A stretch of 64,000 bases of DNA. It comes from Xiphias gladius (taxonomy: Eukaryota > Chordata > Actinopteri > Istiophoriformes > Xiphiidae). The stretch is taken from positions 380,501 through 444,500 of the forward strand of contig NC_053412.1 of NCBI RefSeq assembly GCF_016859285.1, in the 5' to 3' direction. Under the pieces are notes generated by a model. That model saw only the letters and a list, made by a program, of their open reading frames with translations. It was not told the origin of the DNA and ran no database searches. Position 1 is the first letter of the stretch. Every line of letters starts with the position of its first letter. This document shows, one piece after another, positions 1-13,340 of this stretch. The translations under genes and the position numbers were made by a program.

Positions 1-539
1 ACATTCACTCAAGTATTGCACTTTGGATAAACTTTGAGATACTTGTACTAGTTTTTCCATTTTATGACACTTCATACTTCTACTCCACTAGAGAGGGAGA
101 TATTCTACTTATTAGTGCTCTACATTGGTCTGGTTACTTTACAGATTAAGATTTTACAAACACATTTTTATGGATTAAACTGCCCCACAGGATCAATAGT
201 TAAATACTCACATTCAGCTCCACCTTGACTAAATACAATGGTAAAGTTCTACTTCCGCATCAATCAGTGATAATAATCTAATAATATAGTACAGGGGCTT
301 CTGTTTTCTGCACAAGGAGTACTTTTACTTTCAATTCAAGTACATTTTGCCGATAATACTTCTGTACTTTTACATTTTCAGTGCAGTATTACTTCTTTTA
401 TTGAAAGGAAAAATGATGATGTCCGGTACTGTTGTGCAGTAGTTCCCATCGTTCTTAGCTCGTGAAGCTTTTCAGTATTTTTTAGTACGACTGATGTTCT
501 ATATTTGTGAGTGCAATAGTGTTAATTTGTGTGTGTTAC

Positions 540-3500
540 CTGGCGAAGGGGATGTAGGAAAGGCCGTACCTGTGATGGAGCACAGCAGCAGTCAGACAGG
601 TAAAACAGACAGGCAGCTTTACAGTACACGTGTGTGCGTGTGTGTATACATTTGTGTGTATTATACCAGGTGAAAGCCAGAAACTGAAGGACACAGAAGA
701 GCAGAGCGAGACCGTTATTCTTCCACTGCAGAGAGAGTGAGAAGGTGATTCAAAGACAGCAAACGCAAAAACTGACATTATAACAAACTGCATCCAAAAC
801 ATTGTACAATGTTTTTTTTTTAACACCTAAAAATACAGTACATAGACCCAAAATGCCACTGAATGTGATCGAACTATTAAATTTAATTAAATTAAATACA
901 CTGCAACAGAGACATTACTGTATAATTCACTCAAAGCCCTCTGCCATTTGGGGAAGATTTTACAAATTTACTCAGCAATAAATTCAAGTTCATGATATAT
1001 GTTGCAACAGGATGATTATAGTCAAAGTTGTATCAAATATCACCTAAATATTCATCTCAATCTTTCCACAACTTCACAATTATAGACCGAGTCTACGAAT
1101 GAGTCGGGTTTCTCACCCAGAAAGCAGCACACAGCGTCAACGCCAGACAGACCTGCAGAGATACAGACACACAAATGCTGCTTTAAACTGCTGAATCAGG
1201 TCCACACAGTCCAACACTGAGCTCAAATTCTAAAATCATCTGATGTGTCTATGTTGAATTTCTGGGTTTGTTTAAAAAGCCATGAACCCGTTAAGGATCT
1301 GCCTGTAGTTTTATGCTCGATGCTCAACAAAACGGCCCCAAAATGTCTCCAAAAGCTCCCCAGAAGTTTGACATATCAGCATCACTGAATCATGTCTCTA
1401 GTATCAGCCAAAATGGCTTCTGTCTCATGTGGGTGACTGGCTCTGCCTATAATACCTGTTCACTACACAGGCTGTACACATGGTTGGAAGACAGTTTAAT
1501 TGGCTTCAGTACCTAAATGGTTTTAGGCTGCAGACACATTACTGGATGAATCTAGGGGCCATTAAAACTTGCATGTGTATCGGTGCGTGTACTGATGTAA
1601 GCAATAGCAAACTTTACCGGTCCAATCATTCAGTCAGTCCCTTGAATTCGTCTGCACCGGCTTTGTTTTGGACGTGTAGTTACCACACGAAAACAAACTA
1701 TGGAATTCAAATACCTGCCTTCCTGTCATTGTCACAGTGCTTTGGACGTACACGAGCTGGTTTACTCAGGGGACTATTAGTTCTTCAGAATGAGTTCTAC
1801 TGTGATGAGACAAGATAGCTACTAACTGCTTTCTGCTGCAACATAAAATCTTGTCATCAGGTACAGTCTTAGAGATGAGATTGCGAGTTTTCAAACAAGG
1901 TATTACATGAATACATTCAAATATAAGCATATACATTTATTAATATAGGAATATGAACAATATTATTTATGACTTATTATATAAAGATCTCAGAGCGCCG
2001 GCGCTCTGTCAACATCGAGGGGTTAACTTCCTGCGGTTAACATCAGTCACAACGGTTAAAAATATAGAAATCCAGAATAATACATTTAATTTCAGGTTAA
2101 CAGACTCAGACTCAGGAACATGGATCTACAGATGATGATGTGCATAGTAACCATCAGTGTGATACCTACAGGCTGGAAAATATAATTAAACAAAATAAAA
2201 CTTTAGCTGCGTTAGTCGTTTTCTGCCAATTTCAACAAAGAGATATTTACGCGTCCGAGTCCCAGCAGTGTGCACTTGATGTTCAACAGGGGAATACAGC
2301 AGCAGTAAATTAGTCCCCATTTTGATGATGATAGAAACAAATTGTGTGACTCCGGCAATGTTAAATTTAAAAATGGTTAAGCACTTGAAGAATCAGAGTT
2401 AACCAGTTGCCAAGATTGTTTAAATATTAAAACATACTTTTAAGTAACTATATAAACATGTACCAGAGTGCACTTGTTTGCTTATCTGTTTCTTGTTTAT
2501 TTACATTTCATTTTCTTCTTTATTGTATTTGGGCAACGTGTTGGTTTCAATTACTTTATTCCAGTTTTCTCTTTTTTCTATGCAAAAAAAAAAGTCACTG
2601 TGAAACCACAAAGAACGTGAGCCAGACTTTTACTCAAACAACCCTGGAGCCGTGAAATAACTGCTCACACTTCTTCACTCCATTACACACACACACACAC
2701 ACACACCAGTGTTTCTACTCACCAGCATGATGATGGTGGCGAACGCTCTCTCTTTGGCGCACATGGTCCTCAGCTGCCGCCAAGGACCAATCAGGAACAT
2801 GGTGCTGGAAACACATCAGAAAAAATATAAAACATAAAAAAAATAAAACTTTTGATTTCCCTGGCTGAAATGAAGTCTTAAAAGTTAAAGGTGATACTGA
2901 CTTCCACCACTAGAGAGCAGCGGCTCCTTCCTTTAAAATCAAGCAAAAGACACTGAGCTGAAAACAGGCCCCCCCAGGGATGATGGGTAGTGTAGTTTCT
3001 CAGTTAATGCCAGTACAAAAACTTCTGGTGAGGCAAATTTTAGTATTTTATTCTCCGAGCCTTTGGAGCAGTCTGTCAGTTTTAATCAGTTTTATGGTCA
3101 GTATTTATTTTACTTTATTCATGTTTTAAAATGTTGCTCTCATTGATTTTATTTGTCATGGTCTTTATTCTATTTTATCCGGTTTTATTTTATTTTATTC
3201 ATTTATTTTAATTTTTTGAATCTTTTTAATTGTTTTATTGTTTACATTTGAACTGTCTTTTCATCAGCTTGTCAGTCACCTGTAAAGTGCTTTACCGAAT
3301 TAACCTTGTACAAGTTGTGCCATAGAAATACTTTTGATTGTATCATTTGGCCTGGTTTCAGACTAATCTGGATTATCTGAGCCTGTTTCTGTGTGGTTGG
3401 AATTTGTTAGACTGGTTGGTCAGACCAGGTTGGTTCTGGTTGATACCTGGCCAGAGCACAGATGTTTCCCACACTGTAGAGGACAGCGAACACGGCGAGA

Positions 3501-6500
3501 CCAATACCTGGGATCCACAGCATACAGGTACCCTGAATAGAGAGAGACAGACAGACAGACTGTTACCATGGAAACAGAAGGGCAAGCCAGACCACACCAA
3601 TGGATACAGCGAGACAAGACAGGAGGTTACCAAAGAAACAGAGACAAAGAATCACAAGACTGTTACCATGGATACAGACAAGAAGACAAGACAGTTCGTC
3701 GCCATAGAAAAAGAGAGTAAAGACAGATAAGCTGTTACCTTGGATAAGGACAGCAACACAAGAAGGGCTGTTACCATAGAGACGGAAAGAAAGGACAGAG
3801 ACGAGACAGGCTGTTGCCATGGAGACAGGCATGAAGAAAAACTGATGGGCTGTTACCGGGATACCAACAGGATGACAGGTTGTTACCGTAGAAACAGACA
3901 GGAAGTCTGACAAATGAGCTGTAACTGTAGAAGAGAACAGGAAAGACAGACAGGTTGTTACCATAGAAACAAGCAGAAAAGACGTGTAGGATGTGACCAT
4001 GGACACAGAAAGGAAGACAAGACAGGTAGTTGCTGCAGCAACAGACAGGAAAGACAGATGGGCTGTTTGCATGGATACATGCAGGGACGAGAGACAGGGT
4101 GTTACCATAGAAACAGACAGTGTTGTGTAGGAGCATCATTAAGTTACAGTCACACCCACTCACCAGGATGGAGCTGAACACACCCAGGAAGAAGCAGACA
4201 ATAAAGCCCTTCATCCTCGTCCCCCAGGCCAACGTCGATGCCTGATTGGCTCTCTGCACAGATATCATTATCCTCATCATCATCATCATCATCATAAGTC
4301 ATAAATTCCAAAGGCTGTTCATAAATCACGTACAAAAACACAACTCTGAAATGAACAAATACATAAATGCAGTTGTCCAAATGTGATATCTCTCTGTAGC
4401 AACCCCTGTGTCTCCACAGGCTGAGTTTTCTATAAATAAACTGAAACAAATGGCTGTCTGGAAAGTAGAGTCAATCAATCAATTAACAACCACATCAAGA
4501 AACCTGACAGCACGCTAAGGAAAACAGACAGCTGGAATGTAGTGTACATGGATAAATAACTGTAGTTAAAGGGTTGAAACATCCAGATCCAGCAGGTGTG
4601 TTCAGGTCTAAATACAGAGAGAGACTGCTTCAGTCTAAAGGAAATATGGACAGAGTTTCATCACAATGAGAAGAGTCACATCAGCACCGAGGACATGAAA
4701 AAAGAAAACCAAGTTTCTGTCGACAGAAAACAACAAAGGGATGATTTTCAGACAGAAGCAAGTTCAGAGTCTCTCACAAACAATCAACACCAGATACTGT
4801 AGATTTGACACATTAGTGAACCGTTGACTGTCATCACATCAACCTTTTTTTTCTGCGTAACTAACTCCGTCTTCTAGACAGAGCAGTTGAAAATAAAGTA
4901 AAACTAACGACATCTGTATTTACTGTACTTTTTCACGAGCTCCTGGTGTACTTACTATACATGTACCATTTCTAAGGAATTCATTACAATGAAAAGAATT
5001 GACAGCGATGTTGAAGCAATAGCTAAGATTTTCCAATTACTTTTCTCATCCCTCTGTGCAACGTTATTTTCATTTTCGATTAATCTTTTGATTATTTTCT
5101 GGATTAATCAGAAAAGTGAAAAATGCCATGAAAACGTGATGTTTTTAAATGTTACTATCATGTTAGACAAAGAAAAGCAGCAAATTCTCACATTTGAGAA
5201 CATGGAACTATAACACAGCATTTTTGCTTTAAAAATGACTTAAATGACCAATTGATATAGTTATTTGATATATTTGGTGATTCATTTTCTTCAATTTACA
5301 AATCAATTAATCAACTAATTGCCTATTTTCATTAGGGCGGATCAGAGTGCTAAGAAGCTTCGACTGTTGCCATGGTAATCAGCATCCAAATCAGTATCTG
5401 AATGCTGCATTTTTTTGTTTTTTTTATTATTATATATGCATTACCACAAAAATCCCAAATAGCCCATGAAACAATAAATAGTAATCTAAAATTATTCCTT
5501 ATGCATCAATGTTATTTATTATATCACAAATCTCCAATGACTTTGGCAAATCACCTTTAAGATCAAGTTTGTGTTAACTTTAATTTTTCATGATATTAGA
5601 AAGTAAGCAGTGAAAAACTAAGGCGTAATAAGGTGAAATTAATACATTCTCTTCCTCTATTTACTCATTGTAAGAAGATTTGTCATTAATAAAGGAGGGT
5701 ATTAATGTAAGTATAAGCCATACGGCTCTAGATAAGGATTCTTTTCAATGCTGGTGACTATATCAGTTAGTTTTTTAGAAGAATTAGTTTATTCTATTCT
5801 TTGTTTTTCTAAGTTGACAATTAAAGCTTCTCGATTACCTTTTTGCTTTAACAGGCAAACACAGATCGTTTATAAACTCTTAAAATGAATAAATAATAAA
5901 AATGTGTTTCTGAGATGAAGTTTCTGCAAACTTTAATTTTTCATGATATTGGAAAGCAAGCAGTCAAAAACTAAGCTGTTCTGTTCCTCTATCAACTCAT
6001 TTTAGGAGGATTGGTCATTAATTGAGTGAGGATTAATGTGAGTGTAAAACATATGGCTGCAAATACCGATCGATTTCAATGGTGGTGAATGTGTCAGTTA
6101 CTTTAGAGATGAATTTTTTAATCACTTAGTCTATTCTATGTCCAAAAATAGTCAAAAATCTCCAAGGTGATGTCTTGAAATGTGTTGTTTTGTGTGACCA
6201 ACAGTAAAAACCCAAATACATTCCGGTTATGTTGATATAAACCAGCAAATATTCACATTTTAGAAGCTGTAACCGCGGATTTATTGGCGCCTTTACTTGA
6301 TAAAACGATAAATCGATTAACAGAATTGCTGCTAAATACTTTGTGAATTTATCGACTAATTACTTTCAACTCTAGTGATGGATATGCGAGTTTAATAGCA
6401 CGTCTGCGAGGAAAAGCACAAATTAAAGCAGGCTCAGCCTCTGATAACTTAACTTAAATGAACAGGTACAGTAAGTGACGACCTGTTTTTGTTTTTAACT

Positions 6501-6642
6501 GGTTTTCTTAATTAAAATCAAATATTCAGGAGCTAACGGGCTAAAAACAACACTGATGCTAGCTGCCGTTCACCTCCAGTATGCCGTTCCCGTCCGCGTT
6601 TCCATCGTCCTGACCGCTCAGCACCTTCTTTAATTTATCCAT
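540..6642 (-). CDS. sft2d2: SFT2 domain vesicle transport protein (SFT2D2-like), partial
   Basis: SFT2 family proteins are small four-helix membrane proteins linked to endosome-to-Golgi vesicle fusion. Coding exons, in transcript order, are 6642-6574, 4253-4164, 3532-3447, 2804-2723, 1152-1117, 725-667 and 569-540. All have GT-AG borders and matching phases. The start reads MDKLKKVLSGQDD, as in vertebrate SFT2D2. Then come the first membrane helix (WGTRMKGFIVCFFLGVFSSI), the second (around GLAVFAVLYSVGN), the family motif TMFLIGPWRQL, the third helix (VCLALTLCAAFW) and the last (GLALLFCVLQFLAF), ending in YGLSYIPFAR. The final exon, about a dozen residues, lies left of the window. KGFI and STMFLIGP favour paralogue D2 over D1, but this is inference. 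The intron at 3533-4163 holds a degenerate tandem repeat. Confidence 0.88.
3540..4140. repeat. Degenerate tandem repeat in sft2d2-like intron
   Basis: At least ten imperfect copies of 'ctgttaccatagaaacagac' plus 'aggaaagacagac'-like text, about 40-60 bases apart, fill the intron between coding exons 2 and 3. Long frames across it on both strands are artefacts. Confidence 0.75.
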
Positions 6643-6860
6643 AAACTCCTGTTTTCCCTGCCGGACGACGGGCCAGACGCTCGGTGAACTTCCAAAAGCC
6701 TTCCAGGTGTCTGCAGTTTCAGGTGAGTGAAGTTAAACTGAAGATGAGGCGTCAACGCTTCAACAGGTGCGGCACTTCCGCCTGCAATACCGCCTCTGGC
6801 CACGATGGGACCGAAGGGGGCGCTGTTTCCCCCACAGCAACGCAAGCGATCCTTAGGTAC
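6520..6860 (-). promoter_or_regulatory. Probable promoter/5' leader of the sft2d2-like gene
   Basis: Sequence around and upstream of the ATG at 6642 is locally richer in CpG than the AT-rich flanks, as expected for a housekeeping-type promoter. No TATA box was identified. This is positional inference only. Confidence 0.35.
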
Positions 6861-8689
6861 TTGGATGGTACTAGAGTACTGCCAGTTTATGGTACATTAT
6901 ACCTCTGCTCTACTACATATTGTACTTTTTACTCCTCTTCTAGGTACTTTGATTTTACACACAAAACCTTCGATCAGCTCATAAAATATGATGCATTATT
7001 ATAGAGGCTGTTCGACTCCTGAATGTTAAACCTCAGGCACTTTAAGGCAGATTTTGTTTCTAGCTGGTTTTCTTAATTAGTATGTTTAGGCATGGACGGA
7101 TTATGAGAATATGGGCCCTGGGCACAGGCTTTTAAAAAGGCCCCCCACCCATCCAACACAGAAGCAAGGCTTGTGGCTACGTGGTTGTTTTGAGTCATTT
7201 GCATCTCTTTTCATTGACTTTACAACAAGAAATATTAACAGTCAATTTAAACAGAGACTCTGGTCCAGGGGCCACTGGCCAGTAGGCACATTCAATAATC
7301 CTTCATGCATTTAGGTTATTTATCTTCTGTATATGGTTTTATTATTAATATGTTGAATGTTGTCATGTCTGTCCTGTTGCTCTATGAACTCAACAAGGCA
7401 AATTTCTAATAACATTTGTGGTAGTGCCAATAAAGTTAACTCAGATCAAATGCACTGCACACACACACACACACACAGGTGTTTTCAGTTATGAGGCTGT
7501 TTAGATCTGCTCAGGTTGGATTTGCATGAGGTCCCCAATAATGATAAAGTGTCCTGCAACAAAATGAACAAAGTCCTGAAAAACTACTATTTTTGATCTT
7601 GTTTTATAAGCTAACACAATATTATCTTGTGCACATAATTTAAAAAAAATCATCTTTCAGGCTCCATAATTTTAAACTCTGAAGGGGGGCATTCTGCAAA
7701 GCCAGTAGTTTTACTTAGGATAATTTAAGTGCATTTTGCTGATAATACTTTTGTGTTTTTTACTCAAGTAGAATCTTGAAAGCAGGACTTTTACTGGAGT
7801 ACTTTTACACTCTGGTATTGCAACTTTTACTAAAGTAAAGGATCTGAATACCTCTTCCAGCACTGACATTTGCAAATATAAAACCATATTATATTGTCAA
7901 GTTTTATGAAACTGGACCCACAGTCTCTTTCTCTTAGAACTAAACAGCCAGCAAAACACTGACCAAACCAGGTCTATGTGTAACTGAGACGATTAAAAAA
8001 ACACAATTTTTTCCTTGACTACATTTATAATTTTATCTCTTATTGGTATTTTTAATGTATCCCAAGCTTCCTATCACTCTTGCAATAGCATAAAAAACAT
8101 GTTTTGTTACGGTACTTGACATTTTACTGACGATTGCTGTCAAGTTTTTTTTTCTACTTTCTACTTTGCCTCAGCTACGTACATTGAAGCTGCTTATGCT
8201 AATTTTACTTTCATACTTGTTTACAACTTCCTGACATTTTGAATGCAGTTTTCTACCGCGGTTATTGATTTTTAGTCAAGAATCAGAATATTTTTTCCTC
8301 TTACAATCAAACTTTATTCAAAATTCATTACAACGCTGCTAAATTCATAACCAGTTTCAGTTTAGTAAAACAATACTAACCAATACACTCGTCATGTCAC
8401 ACACACATACTCACAGCGGAGGTTACTGCGGTTGTACGTTAGCTTAACAATTGGCCGTTTATGTAGTTCTCTACTGCTATCCAGTGCATGTATGGGTTAT
8501 ATGTCCCATACTATCCAGAGTTAAGATCCATTGGCTCAGATGCATTCAGAGAAAATTGGCTGCTTATTGCTTGTGTTGCTTCAATATGCTGAACAAGTCC
8601 CTTGTTATTCTACCGAATAATATACTTTCATTTGTATCCACTCCCAGTGGTTCCACTTCTTATGATGTATCTGAATGTTTCAGTGTATT
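6861..8689. other. Intergenic, no gene recognised
   Basis: AT-rich sequence between two minus-strand genes. It holds an (AC)n run at 7458-7477 and, at about 7690-7850, a copy of the common fish repeat rich in 'aagtactttta'-like words. Open frames here are short, lack family similarity and look like chance. Confidence 0.6.
7458..7477. repeat. (AC)n microsatellite
   Basis: Ten uninterrupted 'ca' units. A similar run of eleven units is at 2685-2706 in the sft2d2-like gene. Confidence 0.9.
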
Positions 8690-9145
8690 TTGATGATGAC
8701 ACTGTCTTCTCCGAATGGTGTTTTAGGTAACTATGATGATATCGTAGTCCACTACATGAGGTTTTCAGGGACCTTGATATCCTCTTGCTGCTGGCATCTT
8801 AGGGGATTTAATGGTGTCATAGTCCACTGCTGAACGTTTTAGAGTACAATGAGGTCACAGTCCACCAATGGAGGTTTTATGGGAGTTTAATAATGTCACA
8901 GTCCAGTGCTTTTGGGTTTAAGAAACTTTGGGTCTTTGGTTGTATCACAATCCATTAGATGACATTTTAGGAGACTGCATGGATGTCAGAATCCACTGCT
9001 AGAAGTTTTTGACTACACTGAGGTCATGGTGCAGTGGTTTAAGTCTTAGAGGACTTTGATAATGCCACAGTCCACTGCAGGATGTTTTATGGGAGTTTAG
9101 TGATGTTATTCTCCCTTCCTGGTGGTCTTAGGGGACTTTGACTCG
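8690..9145. repeat. Degenerate tandem repeat in 3' flank/UTR of the RING gene
   Basis: About seven diverged units of roughly 50-65 bases carry the words 'cttaggggactttgat', 'gtcacagtccactgctg' and 'aggttttatgggag' in the same order. The array runs up to and slightly into the RING gene: the plus-strand word at 9126-9142, covering its stop codon and last codons, matches the unit at 9043-9059 with about one mismatch. Confidence 0.65.
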
Positions 9146-12100
9146 GGTGGAGCTCCAGTAGACGGGCTGTGGCATGGAGACCTGAACATGACACGTAGGA
9201 CAGCACTGTTTTCTCCACAACCACTCTTCTATACACTGCAGAGAGGGACAAAGCGGGAGTGTCTGTTTTTATGCACATTTTGAATTTGTACAAACCTGAA
9301 TGAAAATAGATCAAAGATATGCTTCCAATAAATTATGGCATTGTAGGCATGGCATCTTTATCAATTTGTGACAATGCTGAGATGCAGTTTCACCTGCCAT
9401 TGCAGCCACTGACCACATAGTCAAAAAAAAACAAAAAACAAAAAAAACACTACAAAGTATTTTAGGACAGAGGAGACACACTGATTCAGGACAGTAACAT
9501 ATAATATAGTGTTGAGAGTGTGTGTGACAGTGTGTGTGTACAGTGTTTGTCACCTCTTTGTGGAAGGTGTGTGTGCACTGCAGCTCTCTGGTGCCACCGG
9601 TTCCTTGATTTAAGTCGTTATGACAGATCAGACACACACTGTCTGCATCGCTCTGCAACACATACACAGTTTAAAGTCACAAAAACTTTCTCAACACGGT
9701 TTAGTTTTGACATCACTCTTTTTACCCACCAGCGACATGACGTTGCGTCTTCTGAACTGGCCTCTCCTCTCGGGCACCTTGGCCTCTGGGATTGTAGGTA
9801 TGAGGGAGGGCCTTCGCTCCGGGCCGGGAGTGATGGCCTCCTGCGGCGAAGGCAGGAGGCGACGGGAGGAGGAGCGGCGCAGCAGGACCCTCGCCGTCAC
9901 TGGAGCTTGGGTGGATGAGTGGAGACGAGAAAGCTGCATGGCCGAGAGTGTAGCCTGGACACAGAGAGAGACTAGTTAATGTTTAACCAGCTAAAAGGTT
10001 GAAATAGTCACTACCTCCAGTAGATCCAAATACGGTAGATTTTTAATTCCATCAGATCCAATGTCAGCAGTATCAGTAAAAAAAATAAATACAACTTTTG
10101 ATTCAATCGTATGGGCTGTCACATTTTAGATTTAACTGTTCTTTACTTCTTCCTCTTGGGTTTAATTTTTGCCTGTGTCCTTTCTCTCAGTTCTCAGTCA
10201 AGTCAATTTATTTAGAGAGCACATTTAAAAACAACAAACGCTGACCGAAGTGTTTCACAGAGAGATTCAGTTAGGGGATTATTTGATAAAAGCAGAGACA
10301 AGTCTATGCTTTTAATAAACAGTAGAAGTTTGCAGAAGTAGAAGGTTTCATAAATAGCTTTTAGAACAGAATAGCTCACTGATTGCACTGGCAAAAATAG
10401 ACAAGACTAGGAGTCTGAAATCCTCATTAGTGGCCTTAAGAGGCCGCGCTTCTATTTGACACACAACTGAACCAAAGTGCTTGGAGCCAACTGAGCAACT
10501 GAGCTGCCCTCTTTAGAGCTGTATGCTTGTTGCTAACGCAGCTAAAAATGGATCTGGAGAGGCTCTGAAAGCCTGAAGCGATGTAACAGCTAAATGTCAA
10601 TCTGCTCCTGGAGAAGTTGAACCTCTTTGTTGTTCTTCAGGCTCAGGGTGTCTCTGATCAGCAGCTGTGAACTGCCTGAAGACACAGGCAGTTCACAGCT
10701 GACTAAATAAACTGAAGTTAACATATCTGACTGGTCTGGCTACTCTGATGCTCTTCCTGAAAAAAGGAAGTTTGCAGTAAAGCCACTGCAACTTCAGCAC
10801 TGTCTAAGTGAAGGTATACTGTAGAGTTGGCTGGTGCAGAGAAGCACACAAGCATGACTGCGTTCACCTCATGTGGTGTGGTGTGGTATGGTATATGGGA
10901 AAGGTTCACGTCGTTAGGACTACTCAAGACTATGACTGCAGAGTCGAGCGTGTGAGTGTTTGTGCGTTGATAATAAAGCACTATGTCCACTACATTTGGG
11001 TTTAAATACTTTGAATGACATTCTTTACTTGGTGTGTAACATCCATATTTGTTTGCTTTTTCAGGCACTTCTGTATTATTAAGTGCTAAGTTGTATATAT
11101 CGGAACTTCCACAAAAAAATTCCCAGTCATAATTAGAACTTGGATGTTGACGTGAATAACACTGGTAATGACGGTGACTTGATTCACAAAATCAGACAAC
11201 GACAATGAATACATTCAATGGATTGTGTATTGAAAGAGACTGGAAGTAATTTATTCCAATGAAGGGTAACTGATGGACAGTAACAGACTAGTGAAACTGG
11301 TGCCCTGTTGTGACCATGAGACCTGTTTGCTGACAGATGACAAATACTTTGGAGTTTCTCAAAATTTGCGTCAACAAGACACAGTAACAACAACAACATT
11401 TTGAGGCTACGTACAAGCCAGAAACTGTTCATTGTGGTAAAATGAACACAGCATAACACTATTTTTATAAAGGTTGGAATTATAGTTTTGCAAAGGTAAA
11501 CATAAACGTCTCTGTGGATCTTCAAGAAGAAGGGTTTCATGGCTAACCGTAAATCGCAGCTCCTGTCTGGAGAAAAGTGTACAAGTATAAAAGAAACCTG
11601 TTGAGCCCAAAGAAGCATGTTTCAGCTTTTACTCAACCTTATCATACAACCATATCTCAACAGATAGATATTCATTCAGTCTGATATGACATTGTAACAC
11701 CTATGACATCTTTCTGAGGTGTTGTATCAAATAAATTTCGTTGATGCAGTCCCCAGTAAGTAAAACTTTACTTTACACCTCTTCAAACAGGAGTTCTGTG
11801 AGGTAGCAATACTCCTCCTATGTTCCTTTGTTCAACATATTCCTCCATCCATTTTTCTGCCACTTATCCTGGTCCCGGTCTTGACGGCAGCAGACTAAGC
11901 AAGGTAGCCCAGATGTCTTCCTCCCTAGCCACATCCTCCAGTTCCTATTGGGGATCCAAGAAGAGATGGGATGTGTCATCCCTCCAGTGTGTTCTGGATC
12001 TGCCTTGGGGTCTCCTCCCAGTTGGAACTACGTTAAATACCTCCCCAAGGAGGCATCCAGAAGGAATCTTAATCAGATGCCGAAACCACCTCAACTGGTT

Positions 12101-12658
12101 ATTTCAAATTGAAGGAGAAACAGATCTTCTCCAAGCTCCCTCTGGATGCCTGAGTTCCTCAACCTATCTCTGGTGGTGAGCTCAAACACCTTCTTACTTG
12201 TATCGCAAGAACTTCCCATATTCTTTTGCTCATTAAACAAATCTCCAGAACAGGTAATAATGGAGGTTTTGGGAAGATTTTCTTGCCAACTACCACTTTC
12301 TGACCTGTAAAAACCTTTCAAGTCAACAGGATTACGACTGGGCAATTGGGACTTTTTTGTTTGAAAGCTCCAATATATCCAAGAAGGAGAACTAATTTTG
12401 ATGCCTCACATCAGCCAAAGTCCTTCATTCAAGACAATCTTTGTGTTGTGCAGTAGTGCTATTCTTACCGGACACGGCAGCGAAGCCCGGCGGTCGGTCC
12501 TCATTCGGACTGGTGGGTCCAAACTGATTCTACTTTCAGCTCTTCCCCCCTCTGCCTCCCCTGCCTCTTCCTCCTCTTCTCCAATTTTCTCCTGCAGAGT
12601 CCCCCCTCTGTACTGCTGCATCCAGGCATCGAAGATCCTAGCACCTTCCTCCTCGTCA

Positions 12659-12690
<32 letters not shown>

Positions 12691-12756
12691 TGGTCTCATA
12701 GGGCTCGGGTCTTTTGTGTCTGAAAACACCTCAGCTTCTTTTTGGTCTGGATCCAT
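9128..12756 (-). CDS. RING-H2 finger protein with acidic N-terminus
   Basis: Probable E3 ubiquitin ligase of 239 residues. Exons are 12756-12469, 9954-9730, 9652-9554 and 9235-9128, all phase 0, ending in TAA. Exon 1 encodes a glutamate run (about residues 23-37), then FDAWMQQYRGG and RRASLPCP. Exon 2 is basic and serine/arginine-rich. Exons 3 and 4 form the RING: CLIC, then CTHTFHKEC, then CCPTC, which gives a C3H2C3 (RING-H2) ligand order. The tail is VYWSSTRVKVP. The ligand spacing and the intact frame argue for a working gene. The pattern F-x-x-W-M plus RRASLPCP weakly recalls LNP1 (leukemia NUP98 fusion partner 1), but I cannot assign an orthologue. Intron 1 carries a LINE-like repeat at 11838-12180. 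Confidence 0.85.
11838..12180. mobile_element. Interspersed repeat, probably LINE-derived
   Basis: Begins 'ctccatccatttttctgcca', followed by text similar to the very abundant fish element whose copies read through 'cagcagactaagcaaggtag', 'cctccagttcc' and 'aatcagatgccgaaaccacc'. It lies in intron 1 of the RING gene. A 119-residue open frame covers it but is only repeat sequence. The family name is uncertain. Confidence 0.6.
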
Positions 12757-12829
12757 TGCAAGGATATGTATATTTTCGGCTAATTAAAGCTAATGATACT
12801 TCGATAAACAAAAAAACAAAGTAAACGAG

Positions 12830-13340
12830 CCCAGTATTATTTTCAACTATGCAACAACAACCAGGCCAAGTGACAACCAGGCAATGTGTCACCCTTGCTA
12901 ATTTATAACAAGGCCAAGTCAGAGCTATGCCGAAATATAAATGTAGAATTACAGTAACGCTAAATGATACCTCAGCTTCTGGTGAGATACAACCGGGCTA
13001 ATTTTCGTTTAGGCTAATTTAGAGCCATGCTGAATAATAACTAGGCTGAATTTTAACCAAACTAAATTACTGCTAAAATAGGTAACGTCCTGGTTAATCT
13101 ACAACCATGCTAATTTCAAACAAGTTTCAGCCAAAGAAATTTAACAGGCTAGGCTAAATTATAACTAGCTGGATTAGAACCAGGCTAATTTACTTTCTAG
13201 GCTAATTTACTAACAACTATGCTAAATTACCACCAGGTTAGGTTCCATCTAGGCTAAATTAGAGCTAGGCCAAATAACTTCATGAAAACCAGGCTAGGTT
13301 ACAGCCGGGTCTGTTACATCCAGGCTGAGTCAGGTAAAAA
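12830..13340. repeat. Degenerate short tandem repeat, 'aaccaggctaatttac' type
   Basis: More than fifteen imperfect copies of a roughly 20-base word built from 'accaggctaa' and 'gctaatttacaac' follow one another. They start about 75 bases upstream of the RING gene ATG, so they occupy its presumed promoter or leader. Confidence 0.65.

Noticed and set aside
1-535. Search for the last sft2d2-like exon
   Set aside because: No sequence encoding the expected DAVKKC-like end was found on the minus strand, so the exon was placed outside the window.
3338-4295. Several overlapping long frames on both strands
   Set aside because: They cross a degenerate tandem repeat. Only 3447-3532 and 4164-4253 are real sft2d2-like exons.
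11820-12179. 119-residue open frame
   Set aside because: It coincides with an interspersed repeat copy.
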